25,884 nucleotides of DNA from an uncultured Prevotellaceae bacterium (GCA_902771155.1 CACXVS010000040.1:1-25884); one strand, 5' to 3'. Numbered from the stretch's first letter, positions 8,027 through 16,893 are shown. A program made the numbers and translations. The notes: generated by a model not told the origin, from the sequence alone.

Positions 8027-10069
8027 ATGAATAAACTAACTATTATCTCCTTACTACTGACTGCAGCCTTTCTTATTGGATGCGGACAATCAGCGAGCGA
8101 AGAGCAAATGAAGAGGGCCGACAATCTGATAGAATCGGCTCACAAGAGTAGAGACTATAGCCATATTCTGCAGTTGACAGACAGTCTGGAGAATGAAGGC
8201 AGCATTTCGTCGGCTAAGGCTAACTACTGGCGCGGATATGCCAGCGACAGGCTGAAGCGTAAGCGCATGGCAGAGTTCTACTGGAACGCCTCGCTCGAGG
8301 CTACCGAAGATGCCACGAACTCTGCGGATGTCAGTATTTATGCCATGAGTGCCAGTCGCCTGGTTAACATGCTCTGTATCAGGGGCGACTACAATTATGC
8401 CCTGGAGTTGGCAGTGCCTGCGGTCTCCAGACTTGAAAAGCTGGAATGCGACACTATCAGCGACTACATCAACCTGCTTATCTATATCGGATGCTGTCAG
8501 GCGGGATTAGGGCAGGCAGGCGAATCGACAGCCGACGGTTTTGACCGTGCCTTCCAGAAACATCTGGAGGTAATTGAGAAAAACCATACCGACGAGGCCT
8601 ATAAAGACGCGATAGCCGGACTGATTAACATTGCCTATGCTTGTAATGTGACAAAGAACTATTCGGAAGCCATCGTTTGGACAGAGAAGTTTGGAGAGTT
8701 GCTGGGCGAGTACGAACAGCGTCCAAGTACCAATGGCGACTACGTGGACAAGCAGGTGGCCCGCTTTGCCATCTACAAGGCCATCGCCCTCGAAGGTCTC
8801 GATAAGAAGGATGAGGCAGCCAAGGTGTTTGAGGAGTATCAGAGCACCGACTTTAGCCATACGCCAGAGGGGCGCATCAATGCCATTGACTACTTGATGG
8901 CAGCCAAGCGGTGGGAAGAGGCAGCCGACCACTACAGCAGCCTCGATGCCATGTTGGGTAAGCAGAACAACTACTCGCTCGACGATATCAAAGACCTGAT
9001 GGTGAAGAAATACCAGGCCAATCTGATGGCTGGTCGCAGAGACTCCGCCATCGTCGTGAGCCAGCAGATCAGCAACGCCCTCGACAATGCCTTCACTCAG
9101 GCCAAACTCATTGACGAAGAAGAACAGACTACTATCGTGAACCGTGTGGCCCAGATGACCGCAGAGCGCGAAAAAAACGACCGTACGAAGGCTTATGGTG
9201 CTCTGGGCGTGCTGGGCTTGGTGATATTGGCCTTCCTTGGTATATTGCTCTATAGTCGTCAGGCCAATCAGCGACTGAAACAGACCTATCGCAATCTGGT
9301 CGAGAGCAACCAATCTATGGCTCGTGAAGCAGCCAATCAGGAGCGAGCCAATACCGAGCACAGCATTACGCAGAGACTACAGCGGAAGTTGGTGCCCGAG
9401 GCGCTGCCACAGTGCAAGGGCTACAGCCTCTATGCCTCGATGGTGCCCAGCACAGCCATCTGTGGCGACCTTTACGACTGCATCGTACGTGGTGACAAAC
9501 TGGTATTCTGTATCGGAAATCCCGTGAATATGGATGCCCAGACTTCGGTTCTGGCAGGAATGGCTTGGGCGCTGTTCCGTCCTTTGGCTGTGTACGCTGA
9601 TTCGCCCAAGGCCATTGCAACCCAGATTAACGCAGCCCTTATGAAGAATGGTCAGTGCCAGTTTGGTGTGACTCTCTTTGTGGGTATGCTCGACCTGACC
9701 ACGGGCCATCTCGTATATTGTAATGCGAGTCACGGAACGCCCTTGCTGCTAAATGGAGAGGTAACCCCGTTGACCGATGACGGGAACCCACCACTGGGTT
9801 TGGAGGGCAACTATGATTTTGAGGAACAAGAGCTCACCCTCGAGAAGGGCTCCATGCTGTTCTTCTACACCAGTGGTCTGGGACTGGCCCATAACGCCAC
9901 AGGTAAGCAGTATGGCACCAAGATGCTGCATGGTGCAGCTCTTCAGGCCATGAAACTGAATACAGCCCCCAAGCCTTTCGTTGAGAATATCCAACTTTCC
10001 ATCGACAGGTTTATCGACGGAGAACCTCAAGACAGAGACATGACCATACTCGTAATACGCAGGTCGTAG
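8027..10069 (+). CDS. TPR - transmembrane - SpoIIE-like protein, probably inactive phosphatase
   Basis: A 680-residue multi-domain protein. Residues 1-19 form a signal with lipobox LIGC (Cys19). Residues about 25-350 are helical repeats of TPR type (RGDYNYALELAVPAVSRLEK, KNYSEAIVWTEKFGELLGEY). A transmembrane segment covers about 390-411, followed by a coiled coil and, from about 455, a PP2C/SpoIIE fold (CGDLYD 479-484, NASHGTPLLL, NPPLGL). In active SpoIIE-type phosphatases this fold removes phosphate from anti-sigma antagonists. Here the usual GDVSGKG is GNPVN (497-501), YTDG is YTSG (614-617) and DDxT is RDMT (670-673), so three expected metal-binding Asp are missing. It may be a signalling pseudophosphatase with a periplasmic sensor. 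It has its own promoter, and a lipoprotein gene follows 10 bases later. Confidence 0.85.
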   Translation: MNKLTIISLLLTAAFLIGCGQSASEEQMKRADNLIESAHKSRDYSHILQLTDSLENEGSISSAKANYWRGYASDRLKRKRMAEFYWNASLEATEDATNSADVSIYAMSASRLVNMLCIRGDYNYALELAVPAVSRLEKLECDTISDYINLLIYIGCCQAGLGQAGESTADGFDRAFQKHLEVIEKNHTDEAYKDAIAGLINIAYACNVTKNYSEAIVWTEKFGELLGEYEQRPSTNGDYVDKQVARFAIYKAIALEGLDKKDEAAKVFEEYQSTDFSHTPEGRINAIDYLMAAKRWEEAADHYSSLDAMLGKQNNYSLDDIKDLMVKKYQANLMAGRRDSAIVVSQQISNALDNAFTQAKLIDEEEQTTIVNRVAQMTAEREKNDRTKAYGALGVLGLVILAFLGILLYSRQANQRLKQTYRNLVESNQSMAREAANQERANTEHSITQRLQRKLVPEALPQCKGYSLYASMVPSTAICGDLYDCIVRGDKLVFCIGNPVNMDAQTSVLAGMAWALFRPLAVYADSPKAIATQINAALMKNGQCQFGVTLFVGMLDLTTGHLVYCNASHGTPLLLNGEVTPLTDDGNPPLGLEGNYDFEEQELTLEKGSMLFFYTSGLGLAHNATGKQYGTKMLHGAALQAMKLNTAPKPFVENIQLSIDRFIDGEPQDRDMTILVIRRS

Positions 10070-10079
10070 GTAATAAGAA

Positions 10080-10415
10080 TTGACTACTGCAGCGATAAAA
10101 CATACATCTATTATCATACTGTTAGTGTTGATGTTGCTCAGTTGTGGTAACAAGCAGCGTCAAGGCCTTTATTATGGCAATTACGGGTATGGCTATGGCG
10201 ATAAAGCCACCCAGGACACCCTTGTCGAGGATCAGGAACTGCCCGTCAACGACCGGAAAGCAAAAGCCCCCGTCGACAATAGTTTTAGTCCTGTACCTTC
10301 CAACTATAGCAGTGATACCAATGACGAGGCTGTTCCAGGCGAATTTGGCGATAACCATGGTCTCATCGACGACGAGGGCTATCTGCAAGGTGGCGATATC
10401 GGCTATGGTGAATAA
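10080..10415 (+). CDS. Small Gly/Tyr-rich putative lipoprotein
   Basis: A 111-residue protein starting from TTG at 10080. The signal is MTTAAIKHTSIIILLVLMLLSC, with lipobox LLSC and Cys22. The only internal ATG (codon 18) would leave no signal peptide, so TTG is preferred. The mature part begins with GLYYGNYGYGYGD, is acidic and low in hydrophobics, and has no domain I recognise. It lies 10 bases after the TPR/SpoIIE gene and is likely co-transcribed. No clear terminator follows. Confidence 0.6.
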   Translation: MTTAAIKHTSIIILLVLMLLSCGNKQRQGLYYGNYGYGYGDKATQDTLVEDQELPVNDRKAKAPVDNSFSPVPSNYSSDTNDEAVPGEFGDNHGLIDDEGYLQGGDIGYGE

Positions 10416-10506
10416 ACCGCATCGAGCTTTTTAATAATAATATATAAGGTGGAAGGCCTGGGAGATAACGAATTGTAACTTAAATAGTGAAAAAAGTGAG
10501 AATTTA

Positions 10507-10538
10507 TTTGTTTATTACAAGGGAAATGTGTAATTTTG
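10507..10538 (+). promoter_or_regulatory. leu operon promoter
   Basis: TTTG (10507-10510), 20 bases, TAATTTTG (10531-10538), followed by CAGCC. Transcription would begin near 10545, about 20 bases before the leader peptide ATG and 205 bases before leuA. Confidence 0.85.
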
Positions 10539-10563
10539 CAGCCGAAATCAGTAAAATTCGAGT

Positions 10564-10647
10564 ATGAAGCAAATGAATCTACTTAACGGCCTTATTATTA
10601 TTCGACTGCAGAGGGCAGCCGGAAGTGACAAGGTGTACGTAAGTTGA
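10564..10647 (+). CDS. leu operon leader peptide (Leu/Ile-rich)
   Basis: A 27-codon frame from ATG 10564 to TGA 10645-10647, inside the leader between the leu promoter and leuA. Residues 6-15 read LLNGLIIIRL: four Leu codons (10579, 10582, 10591, 10606) and three consecutive Ile codons (10594-10602) in ten. The second half (QRAAGSDKVYVS) overlaps the 5' arm of the antiterminator. This is the arrangement of ribosome-mediated attenuators: lack of charged tRNA-Leu or tRNA-Ile would stall the ribosome upstream of the antiterminator arm. The peptide itself probably has no function. Confidence 0.8.
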   Translation: MKQMNLLNGLIIIRLQRAAGSDKVYVS

Positions 10648-10718
10648 CAATTTAAAAATTGAAAGTTGAAAATTAAGATAACGAGCCTTTCTCACTTCCG
10701 AGTGTGAAGGGCTTTTTT
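10620..10718 (+). promoter_or_regulatory. leu/ile transcription attenuator (antiterminator and terminator)
   Basis: Terminator: AGCCTTTCTCACT (10684-10696) pairs with AGTGTGAAGGGCT (10701-10713) over 13 positions, with one wobble and one T-T mismatch, loop TCCG, followed by six T. Antiterminator: CGGAAGTGA (10620-10628) is perfectly complementary to TCACTTCCG (10692-10700), and AAGG (10630-10633) to CCTT (10686-10689). The two structures share 10686-10700 and exclude each other. A third stem, CGACTGC/GCAGCCG (10603-10609 with 10615-10621, one mismatch), may compete with the antiterminator. An ATTGAAA-type repeat lies between (about 10658-10674). Confidence 0.8.
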
Positions 10719-10749
10719 CTTGGAACAAGACAAACAAACATAGAAAAAA

Positions 10750-12252
10750 ATGAACGACAGATTATTTGTTTTCGACACAACACTCCGAGACGGAGAACAG
10801 GTGCCTGGATGCCAGTTGAACACCGTAGAGAAGATTCAGGTGGCCAAGGCACTGGAACAGTTGGGTGTGGATGTAATCGAGGCAGGATTCCCCATTTCGA
10901 GTCCAGGCGACTTTAACAGTGTGATTGAGATCTCAAAGGCGGTGACGTGGCCTGTGATCTGTGCCCTGACCAGGGCAGTGGAGCGCGACATCGACGTGGC
11001 TTTCGAGGCCCTGCAGTATGCCAAGCACAAGCGTATCCACACAGGTATCGGCACGAGCGACGAGCATATTCAGTATAAGTTTAACTCCACTCGTGAGGAG
11101 ATCCTGGAGCGTGCTGTAGCGGCTACTAAGTATGCCAAGCGGTTTGTTGACGATGTGGAGTTTTATTGTGAGGACGCAGGGCGCACCGACAATGAGTATC
11201 TCGCGCAGGTGGTTGAGGCTGTCATCAAGGCTGGAGCCACAGTGGTGAACATCCCCGACACGACGGGCTACTGTCTGCCCCAGGAGTATTTCGATAAGAT
11301 CAAGTATCTGAAGGAGCATGTGGACAACATCGACCGTGCCATCATCTCGACGCACTGCCATAACGACCTGGGTATGGCGACAGCCAACACCTTCAATGGG
11401 GTGATGGCAGGAGCCCGACAAGTGGAGGTGACTATCAACGGCATCGGTGAACGTGCCGGCAACACTTCGCTCGAGGAGATTGCGATGATTCTGAAGTGCC
11501 ACAAGCAGTTGGGCATCGACACGAATATCAACACCACGAAGATCTATCCGACATCGAGGATGGTTTCGAGTTTGATGAACATGCCTGTACAGCCGAATAA
11601 GGCAGTGGTGGGGCGCAACGCCTTTGCCCACTCGAGTGGTATCCATCAGGACGGGGTTCTGAAGAATGTGCATACCTATGAGATTATGGATCCGAAGGAT
11701 GTGGGTATCGACGACAACTCGATCGTATTGACGGCCCGTTCAGGGCGCGCAGCGCTGAAGCATCGTTTGCATGTGAACGGTGTGGACCTGACGGAGGAGA
11801 AACTCGACAAGATATACGAGAAGTTCCTGATATTGGCCGATCAGAAGAAGGAGGTTACCGATGCCGACGTGCTGATGCTGGCTGGAGCAGACACTGCCGA
11901 TACTCACGCCGTAAGGCTCGATTTCCTGCAGGTTACGACTGGTAAAGGTGTAAAGAGCGTGGCCTCGATAGGCCTCGACATCAGTGGGCAGAAGTTTGAG
12001 GCTGCTGCCTCGGGCAATGGTCCGGTGGATGCGGCTATCAAGGCGCTGAAGAAGATTATCATGAAGCAGATGACTCTGAAGGAGTTTACCATTCAGGCTA
12101 TCTCGAAGGGCTCTGACGATGTGGGTAAGGTGCACATGCAGGTGGAGTACGACGGTTCGCTGTATTACGGCTTTGGTGCCAATACGGATATCGTGACCGC
12201 CTCTGTGGAAGCATATATCGATTGTATCAACAAGTTCAAAGTTGAAAGTTGA
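10750..12252 (+). CDS. leuA: 2-isopropylmalate synthase
   Basis: A 500-residue enzyme making 2-isopropylmalate from acetyl-CoA and 2-oxoisovalerate, the first step of leucine synthesis. The TIM-barrel starts with [16 protein letters not shown] (residues 8-23; Arg13/Asp14 catalytic and metal). STHCHNDLG (200-208) supplies metal-binding His202 and His204, followed by [14 protein letters not shown]. The C-terminal part (about 365-500) is the LeuA allosteric dimer domain that binds leucine. The last codons (..NKFKVES, stop) fall inside an ATTGAAG-type repeat that continues into the gap before leuC. It is the first structural gene of the operon, 32 bases after the attenuator T run. Confidence 0.96.
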   Translation: MNDRLFVFDTTLRDGEQVPGCQLNTVEKIQVAKALEQLGVDVIEAGFPISSPGDFNSVIEISKAVTWPVICALTRAVERDIDVAFEALQYAKHKRIHTGIGTSDEHIQYKFNSTREEILERAVAATKYAKRFVDDVEFYCEDAGRTDNEYLAQVVEAVIKAGATVVNIPDTTGYCLPQEYFDKIKYLKEHVDNIDRAIISTHCHNDLGMATANTFNGVMAGARQVEVTINGIGERAGNTSLEEIAMILKCHKQLGIDTNINTTKIYPTSRMVSSLMNMPVQPNKAVVGRNAFAHSSGIHQDGVLKNVHTYEIMDPKDVGIDDNSIVLTARSGRAALKHRLHVNGVDLTEEKLDKIYEKFLILADQKKEVTDADVLMLAGADTADTHAVRLDFLQVTTGKGVKSVASIGLDISGQKFEAAASGNGPVDAAIKALKKIIMKQMTLKEFTIQAISKGSDDVGKVHMQVEYDGSLYYGFGANTDIVTASVEAYIDCINKFKVES

Positions 12253-12262
12253 AGATTGAAAG
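12235..12262. repeat. TTGAAAG-type repeat at the leuA/leuC junction
   Basis: Four units in a row (TTCAAAG, TTGAAAG, TTGAAGA, TTGAAAG) cover the last five codons of leuA, its stop and the 11-base gap before the leuC ATG. They are related to the units at 798, 10658 and 18202. Confidence 0.6.
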
Positions 12263-12263
12263 A

Positions 12264-13649
12264 ATGAATACGTTATTTGATAAGATATGGGATAAGCACG
12301 TGGTGCAGCAAGTGGAAGATGGCCCCACACAACTGTATATTGACCGTTTGTACTGTCATGAGGTAACATCGCCGCAGGCGTTCGACGGAATGCGGGCTCG
12401 TGGACTGAAGTGCTTCCGTCCGCAGCAGATTTATTGTATGCCAGACCATAATACCCCTACGCACGATCAGGACAAGCCCATCGAGGACCCGGTATCTAAG
12501 GCGCAGGTGGATGCGCTGGCCAAGAACGCAGCCGATTTCGGACTGACGCATTACGGTATGATGTCGAAGGATAATGGTATTATCCATGTGGTGGGTCCTG
12601 AAAAGGGGTTGAGTCTGCCAGGAATGACCATCGTCTGTGGCGACTCTCACACCTCGACTCATGGGGCCATGGGAGCTGTGGCTTTTGGCATCGGCACCTC
12701 GGAGGTGGAGATGGTGATGGCCTCGCAGTGTATCCTGCAGCAGAAGCCGAAGTCGATGCGCATAACTATCAACGGCACGTTACGCAAGGGTGTGACAGCC
12801 AAGGACGTGGCACTGTACCTGATGGCGAAACTCACCACCAGCGGGGCCACGGGTTACTTCGTGGAGTATGCAGGCGACGTAGTGAGCGCCTTGTCGATGG
12901 AGGGCAGGCTGACGTTGTGCAACCTCTCGATAGAGATGGGTGCAAGGGGTGGTTTTATAGCCCCCGACGAGACGACATTCGCATATCTGAAGGGAAGGGA
13001 GTTTGCTCCTAAAGGTGATGACTGGGACAAGGCCGTGGCCTACTGGAAGACGCTGAAGAGTAGCGACGATGCCGTGTTTGACAAGGAACTGGCATTCGAC
13101 GCTGCTGACATAGAGCCGCGAATCACTTATGGAACTAATCCAGGCATGGGAATTGGGATTACGGAAAGCCTCCCCCCAGCCCCCTCCAAAGGGAGGGGGA
13201 GCTATGAAAAGGCGCTCCAGTATATGGGATTCAAGCCCGGACAGAAACTGCTGGGAACGAAGGTGGATTACGTGTTTCTCGGGGCTTGTACCAATGGTCG
13301 TATTGAGGACTTCCGTGCCTTTGCCTCTATAGTGAAGGGTCGCAAGAAGGCCGATGACGTGGTGGCATGGCTGGTGCCTGGCTCATGGGCTGTTGACAAG
13401 CAGATTCGTGAGGAGGGGCTCGACAAAGTGCTCGAGGCAGCAGGTTTCGAGATTCGTCAGCCCGGTTGTTCGGCATGTCTGGCGATGAACGACGACAAGA
13501 TACCTGCCGGTAAACTGAGTGTCTCGACGTCTAACCGCAACTTTGAAGGTCGTCAGGGACCAGGTGCTCGCACCGTCCTTGCCTCGCCGCTCTCTGCTGC
13601 CGCAGCCGCTGTCACTGGTTATATTACAGATCCGAGAGAATTCATTTAA
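12264..13649 (+). CDS. leuC: 3-isopropylmalate dehydratase, large subunit
   Basis: A 461-residue aconitase-family subunit. With LeuD it isomerises 2- to 3-isopropylmalate, and it can equally act on citramalate. [4Fe-4S] cluster cysteines are Cys342 ([10 protein letters not shown]) and Cys402/Cys405 (GCSAC). Other family segments are [13 protein letters not shown] and [10 protein letters not shown]. The ATG at 12264 was chosen; the open frame runs back to a TTG at 12249 within the repeat. Odd: residues 301-313 ([13 protein letters not shown]) are encoded by an inserted C-rich/G-rich palindrome, in a loop where homologues vary. It lies 11 bases after leuA. Confidence 0.95.
   Translation: MNTLFDKIWDKHVVQQVEDGPTQLYIDRLYCHEVTSPQAFDGMRARGLKCFRPQQIYCMPDHNTPTHDQDKPIEDPVSKAQVDALAKNAADFGLTHYGMMSKDNGIIHVVGPEKGLSLPGMTIVCGDSHTSTHGAMGAVAFGIGTSEVEMVMASQCILQQKPKSMRITINGTLRKGVTAKDVALYLMAKLTTSGATGYFVEYAGDVVSALSMEGRLTLCNLSIEMGARGGFIAPDETTFAYLKGREFAPKGDDWDKAVAYWKTLKSSDDAVFDKELAFDAADIEPRITYGTNPGMGIGITESLPPAPSKGRGSYEKALQYMGFKPGQKLLGTKVDYVFLGACTNGRIEDFRAFASIVKGRKKADDVVAWLVPGSWAVDKQIREEGLDKVLEAAGFEIRQPGCSACLAMNDDKIPAGKLSVSTSNRNFEGRQGPGARTVLASPLSAAAAAVTGYITDPREFI
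13169..13201. repeat. Palindromic C/G-rich repeat inserted in leuC
   Basis: CCCCCTCC (13180-13187) and GGAGGGGG (13192-13199) form a perfect 8-bp inverted repeat around AAAG, preceded by CCTCCCCCCAG. Elements of this type are usually intergenic in Bacteroidetes. Here one is read in frame inside leuC. Confidence 0.65.
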
Positions 13650-13675
13650 ACACAGAAACACAGAGAAATAAGAAA

Positions 13676-14272
13676 ATGAAACAGAAATTTGATATAATAA
13701 CATCAACATGTGTGCCACTGCCGATAGAGAATGTGGACACCGACCAGATTATACCCGCACGGTTTCTCAAGGCTACGACGAGGGAAGAGAAATTCTTTGG
13801 CGACAACCTGTTTCGTGATTGGCGCTACAACAGCGACGGTACGCCGAATGCCGACTTTGTGCTAAACGATCCTACCTACTCAGGTTGTATCCTCGTGGCG
13901 GGCAAGAACTTCGGAAGCGGTTCGAGTCGTGAGCACGCTGCCTGGGCCATCGCTGGTTACGGATTCAGGGTGGTAATCAGTTCGTTTTTTGCCGATATCC
14001 ACAAAAACAACGAACTGAACAACTTCGTGCTGCCCGTACAGGTCAGTGAGGATTTCCTCGCAGAACTCTTCCAGACTATTCAGGATAATCCGAAATCTCT
14101 GGTAACTGTCGATCTGCCCAACCAGACAGTGACCAACCAGACTACAGGAAGCCAGGAGCACTTCGATATCAACGGCTATAAGAAACACTGTCTGATGGAA
14201 GGGCTCGACGATATAGACTTCCTGGTGCAGAACAAAGAGAAGACAGAACAATGGGAACAAGCGAACAAATAA
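13676..14272 (+). CDS. leuD: 3-isopropylmalate dehydratase, small subunit
   Basis: A 198-residue swivel-domain partner of LeuC. Typical segments are PIENVDTDQIIPARFL (residues 16-31), the substrate-binding loop GKNFGSGSSREHAAWAI and YGFRVVISSFFADIHKNNELNN. The length is normal for LeuD (about 190-200). It starts 26 bases after leuC and ends 2 bases before the preferred cimA start, so tight coupling is likely. Confidence 0.95.
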   Translation: MKQKFDIITSTCVPLPIENVDTDQIIPARFLKATTREEKFFGDNLFRDWRYNSDGTPNADFVLNDPTYSGCILVAGKNFGSGSSREHAAWAIAGYGFRVVISSFFADIHKNNELNNFVLPVQVSEDFLAELFQTIQDNPKSLVTVDLPNQTVTNQTTGSQEHFDINGYKKHCLMEGLDDIDFLVQNKEKTEQWEQANK

Positions 14273-14274
14273 AC

Positions 14275-15825
14275 ATGTACCAGCGCATACAGCCCTTTGT
14301 GGAGATTATGGACTCCACACTGCGCGATGGTGAGCAGACCAGTGGTGTGAGTTTTCTGCCACACGAGAAGTTGATCATTGCCCGTATGCTGTTGCGTGAT
14401 CTGAACGTAGATCGTATAGAGGTGGCTTCGGCACGCGTGTCGGAGGGTGAGAAAGAGGCTGTAAGTATGATATGCCGTTATGCCCGTGAGATCGACAAGA
14501 TCGACAGGGTAGAGGTGCTGGGGTTCGTAGATGGCGGACAGAGCGTGGACTGGGCTGAGAGTTGTGGGTGCAAGACTATCAACCTACTGGCAAAGGGATC
14601 GCTTCGCCACTGCAAGGAGCAACTTCACAAGACACCTCAGGAGCACGTTGACGACATCATCAAGGAGGTGAGGTATGCACGACAGAAGGGGTTCACCGTG
14701 AACCTCTATCTGGAGGACTGGAGTAACGGTATGAAAGACTCGCCCTCGTATGTCTATGACCTGATGGATCAACTCTGCGACATCGGTATTCGTCGATTTA
14801 TGCTCCCCGACACGCTTGGCATCATGAACCCCCTGCAGTGTATAGAGTATTTCCGCAAGATGATCAAGCGCTATGCCGATACCCACTTTGACTTCCATGC
14901 CCATAACGACTACGACCTGGCAGTGTCGAACTCGCTTGCTGCCGTGCTGAGTGGGGCGAAGGGACTCCATGTGACGGTGAACGGACTGGGTGAACGCTGT
15001 GGCAATGCCCCGCTGTCGAGTGTGCAGGTGATTCTGAAGGATCAGTTCCACGCCAAGACCAATATCATTGAGAACAAACTCAACGACATCTCGCGACTGG
15101 TGGAGAGTTATAGTGGTATTGCTGTGGCGCCCAATCAGCCGATTATCGGCGACAATGTGTTTACGCAGGTGGCTGGTGTGCATGCCGACGGGGACAAGAA
15201 AAACGGACTCTATCAGAACGAACTGGTGCCTGAGCGGTTTGGCAGGAAAAGGGAGTATGCCCTGGGCAAGAACAGTGGAAGGGCTAACATTGCCAAGAAC
15301 CTGGAGGAACTGGGACTGGAACTGACGCCAGAACAGACCAGACGTGTCACTCAGCGCATCACCGAACTGGGCGACAAAAAGGAAATCGTGACGCAGGAGG
15401 ATCTGCCCTTCATCGTTAGCGATGTGCTGAAACACGATGCGCCAGAGGATAGGGTGAAGCTGGTAAGCTATGTGGTATCAACGGCTTATGGACTGAAGCC
15501 TGGAGCAAATATTAAGGTGGAGATTAACGGTAAGGAATACGAGGCGAGTGCCACAGGCGACGGTCAGTATGATGCCTTCGTGAAGTCGCTGCGCTACATC
15601 TATAAGAAGTATCTCGACCGCACGTTCCCCATCTTGCAGAACTATCAGGTGAGCATCCCTCCCGGTGGACGTACCGATGCCTTGGTGCAGACGGTGATTA
15701 CCTGGAACGACAATGGCAAGATACTCCGTACTCGTGGTCTGGATGCCGACCAGACGGAAGCGGCTATCAAGGCTACGTTTAAAATGCTGAACATCTACGA
15801 GAAAGAACAAAACAACGAATTGTAG
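14275..15825 (+). CDS. cimA: Citramalate synthase, Leptospira type (LeuA homologue)
   Basis: A 516-residue DRE-TIM enzyme expected to condense pyruvate and acetyl-CoA to citramalate, the entry to threonine-independent isoleucine synthesis. The motif IMDSTLRDGEQTSGVSF (11-27) and metal residues His208/His210 (FHAHNDYD) are present, with a C-terminal LeuA-dimer domain ending IPPGGRTDALVQT. Residues that line the small pyruvate pocket in the Leptospira enzyme, as I recall it (Leu81, Phe83, Leu104, Tyr144, Glu146), match here as Leu82, Phe84, Leu105 (or 104), Tyr145 and Glu147. The ATG at 14275 is preferred. An ATG at 14251 inside leuD would add 8 residues. A second isopropylmalate synthase is the alternative. 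Confidence 0.82.
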   Translation: MYQRIQPFVEIMDSTLRDGEQTSGVSFLPHEKLIIARMLLRDLNVDRIEVASARVSEGEKEAVSMICRYAREIDKIDRVEVLGFVDGGQSVDWAESCGCKTINLLAKGSLRHCKEQLHKTPQEHVDDIIKEVRYARQKGFTVNLYLEDWSNGMKDSPSYVYDLMDQLCDIGIRRFMLPDTLGIMNPLQCIEYFRKMIKRYADTHFDFHAHNDYDLAVSNSLAAVLSGAKGLHVTVNGLGERCGNAPLSSVQVILKDQFHAKTNIIENKLNDISRLVESYSGIAVAPNQPIIGDNVFTQVAGVHADGDKKNGLYQNELVPERFGRKREYALGKNSGRANIAKNLEELGLELTPEQTRRVTQRITELGDKKEIVTQEDLPFIVSDVLKHDAPEDRVKLVSYVVSTAYGLKPGANIKVEINGKEYEASATGDGQYDAFVKSLRYIYKKYLDRTFPILQNYQVSIPPGGRTDALVQTVITWNDNGKILRTRGLDADQTEAAIKATFKMLNIYEKEQNNEL

Positions 15826-15831
15826 AATGAT

Positions 15832-16893
15832 ATGAAACTGAAGATTGCGATTTTGGCGGGCGATGGTATTGGACCCGAGATTATGAGAGAAGGTGTGGCT
15901 GTGCTCGACGCGATAGCCAAGAAGTGCGGACACGAGTTTGAATACGAAGAAGCCATCTGTGGTGCTCATGCCATCGACGAGGTGGGCGATCCTTATCCCG
16001 ACGCTACCCACGAGGTGTGTATGAAGGCCGATGCTGTGCTGTTCGCTGCTGTGGGCGACTTGAAATACGATCACGACCCCACGGCAAAGATACGTCCTGA
16101 GGTGGGACTGCTGGCCATGCGAAAGAAACTGGGTCTGTTTGCCAACGTGCGCCCTGTGGCCACCTTCGACTGTCTGCTCCACAAGTCGCCATTGAAGGAT
16201 GAGCTCATACGAGGTGCCGACTTCGTGGTGCTGCGCGAACTGACGGGAGGCATGTATTTCGGTGAGAAGTATCAGGACAACGACAAGGCCTACGATACCG
16301 ATATCTATACCCGTCCTGAGATTGAGCGCATCGTGAAGTTGGGCTTTGAGATGGCGATGAAGCGTCATAAGCACCTTACCGTCGTAGATAAGGCCAACAT
16401 CCTGGCCAGTTCAAGGCTGTGGCGCCAGATAGCCAAGGAGATAGAACCCCAGTATCCGGAGGTAAAGACCGACTATATGTTTATCGACAACGCCTCGATG
16501 CGAGTGCTAACCGAACCCCGGTACTTCGACGTGATTGTCACAGAGAACACCTTTGGTGATATCCTTACCGACGAGACCGCCTGCATCACAGGATCGATGG
16601 GACTGCAGCCCTCAGCTTCATTAGGCGAGCATACACCGCTCTTCGAGCCGGTTCATGGCTCATGGCCTCAGGCAGCAGGACAGAATATCGCCAACCCCCT
16701 GGCACAGATCCTGTCGGCTGCTATGTTGCTCGAGCATTTCGGACTCGAGAAGGAGGGTGCCCTGGTGCGTGAGGCTGTAAACGCTTCGCTCTATGCCAAC
16801 GTGCGTACGCCAGAGATTCAGGTGGAAGGTGGTGCCAAGTACGGCACACGTGAGGTAGGAGCGTGGATTGTTGACTACATCAAGAATGCGTAA
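15832..16893 (+). CDS. leuB: 3-isopropylmalate dehydrogenase
   Basis: A 353-residue NAD-dependent oxidative decarboxylase giving the leucine precursor 2-oxoisocaproate. It can serve the citramalate branch as well. Visible are [17 protein letters not shown] at the N-terminus, [49 protein letters not shown] (active-site Lys) and the metal-binding [31 protein letters not shown] forms the nucleotide site. It starts 6 bases after cimA, and its last 8 bases overlap the start of the TPR gene. Confidence 0.96.
   Translation: MKLKIAILAGDGIGPEIMREGVAVLDAIAKKCGHEFEYEEAICGAHAIDEVGDPYPDATHEVCMKADAVLFAAVGDLKYDHDPTAKIRPEVGLLAMRKKLGLFANVRPVATFDCLLHKSPLKDELIRGADFVVLRELTGGMYFGEKYQDNDKAYDTDIYTRPEIERIVKLGFEMAMKRHKHLTVVDKANILASSRLWRQIAKEIEPQYPEVKTDYMFIDNASMRVLTEPRYFDVIVTENTFGDILTDETACITGSMGLQPSASLGEHTPLFEPVHGSWPQAAGQNIANPLAQILSAAMLLEHFGLEKEGALVREAVNASLYANVRTPEIQVEGGAKYGTREVGAWIVDYIKNA

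Noticed and set aside
8507..9361. A 284-codon open frame on the minus strand
   Set aside because: It lies fully antisense to the TPR/SpoIIE gene and has no promoter, no recognisable motif and a Val/Leu/His-rich shadow composition.
14584..16374. Two long minus-strand open frames (283 and 298 codons)
   Set aside because: They are antisense to cimA and leuB, with the His/Val/Leu bias of mirror frames.
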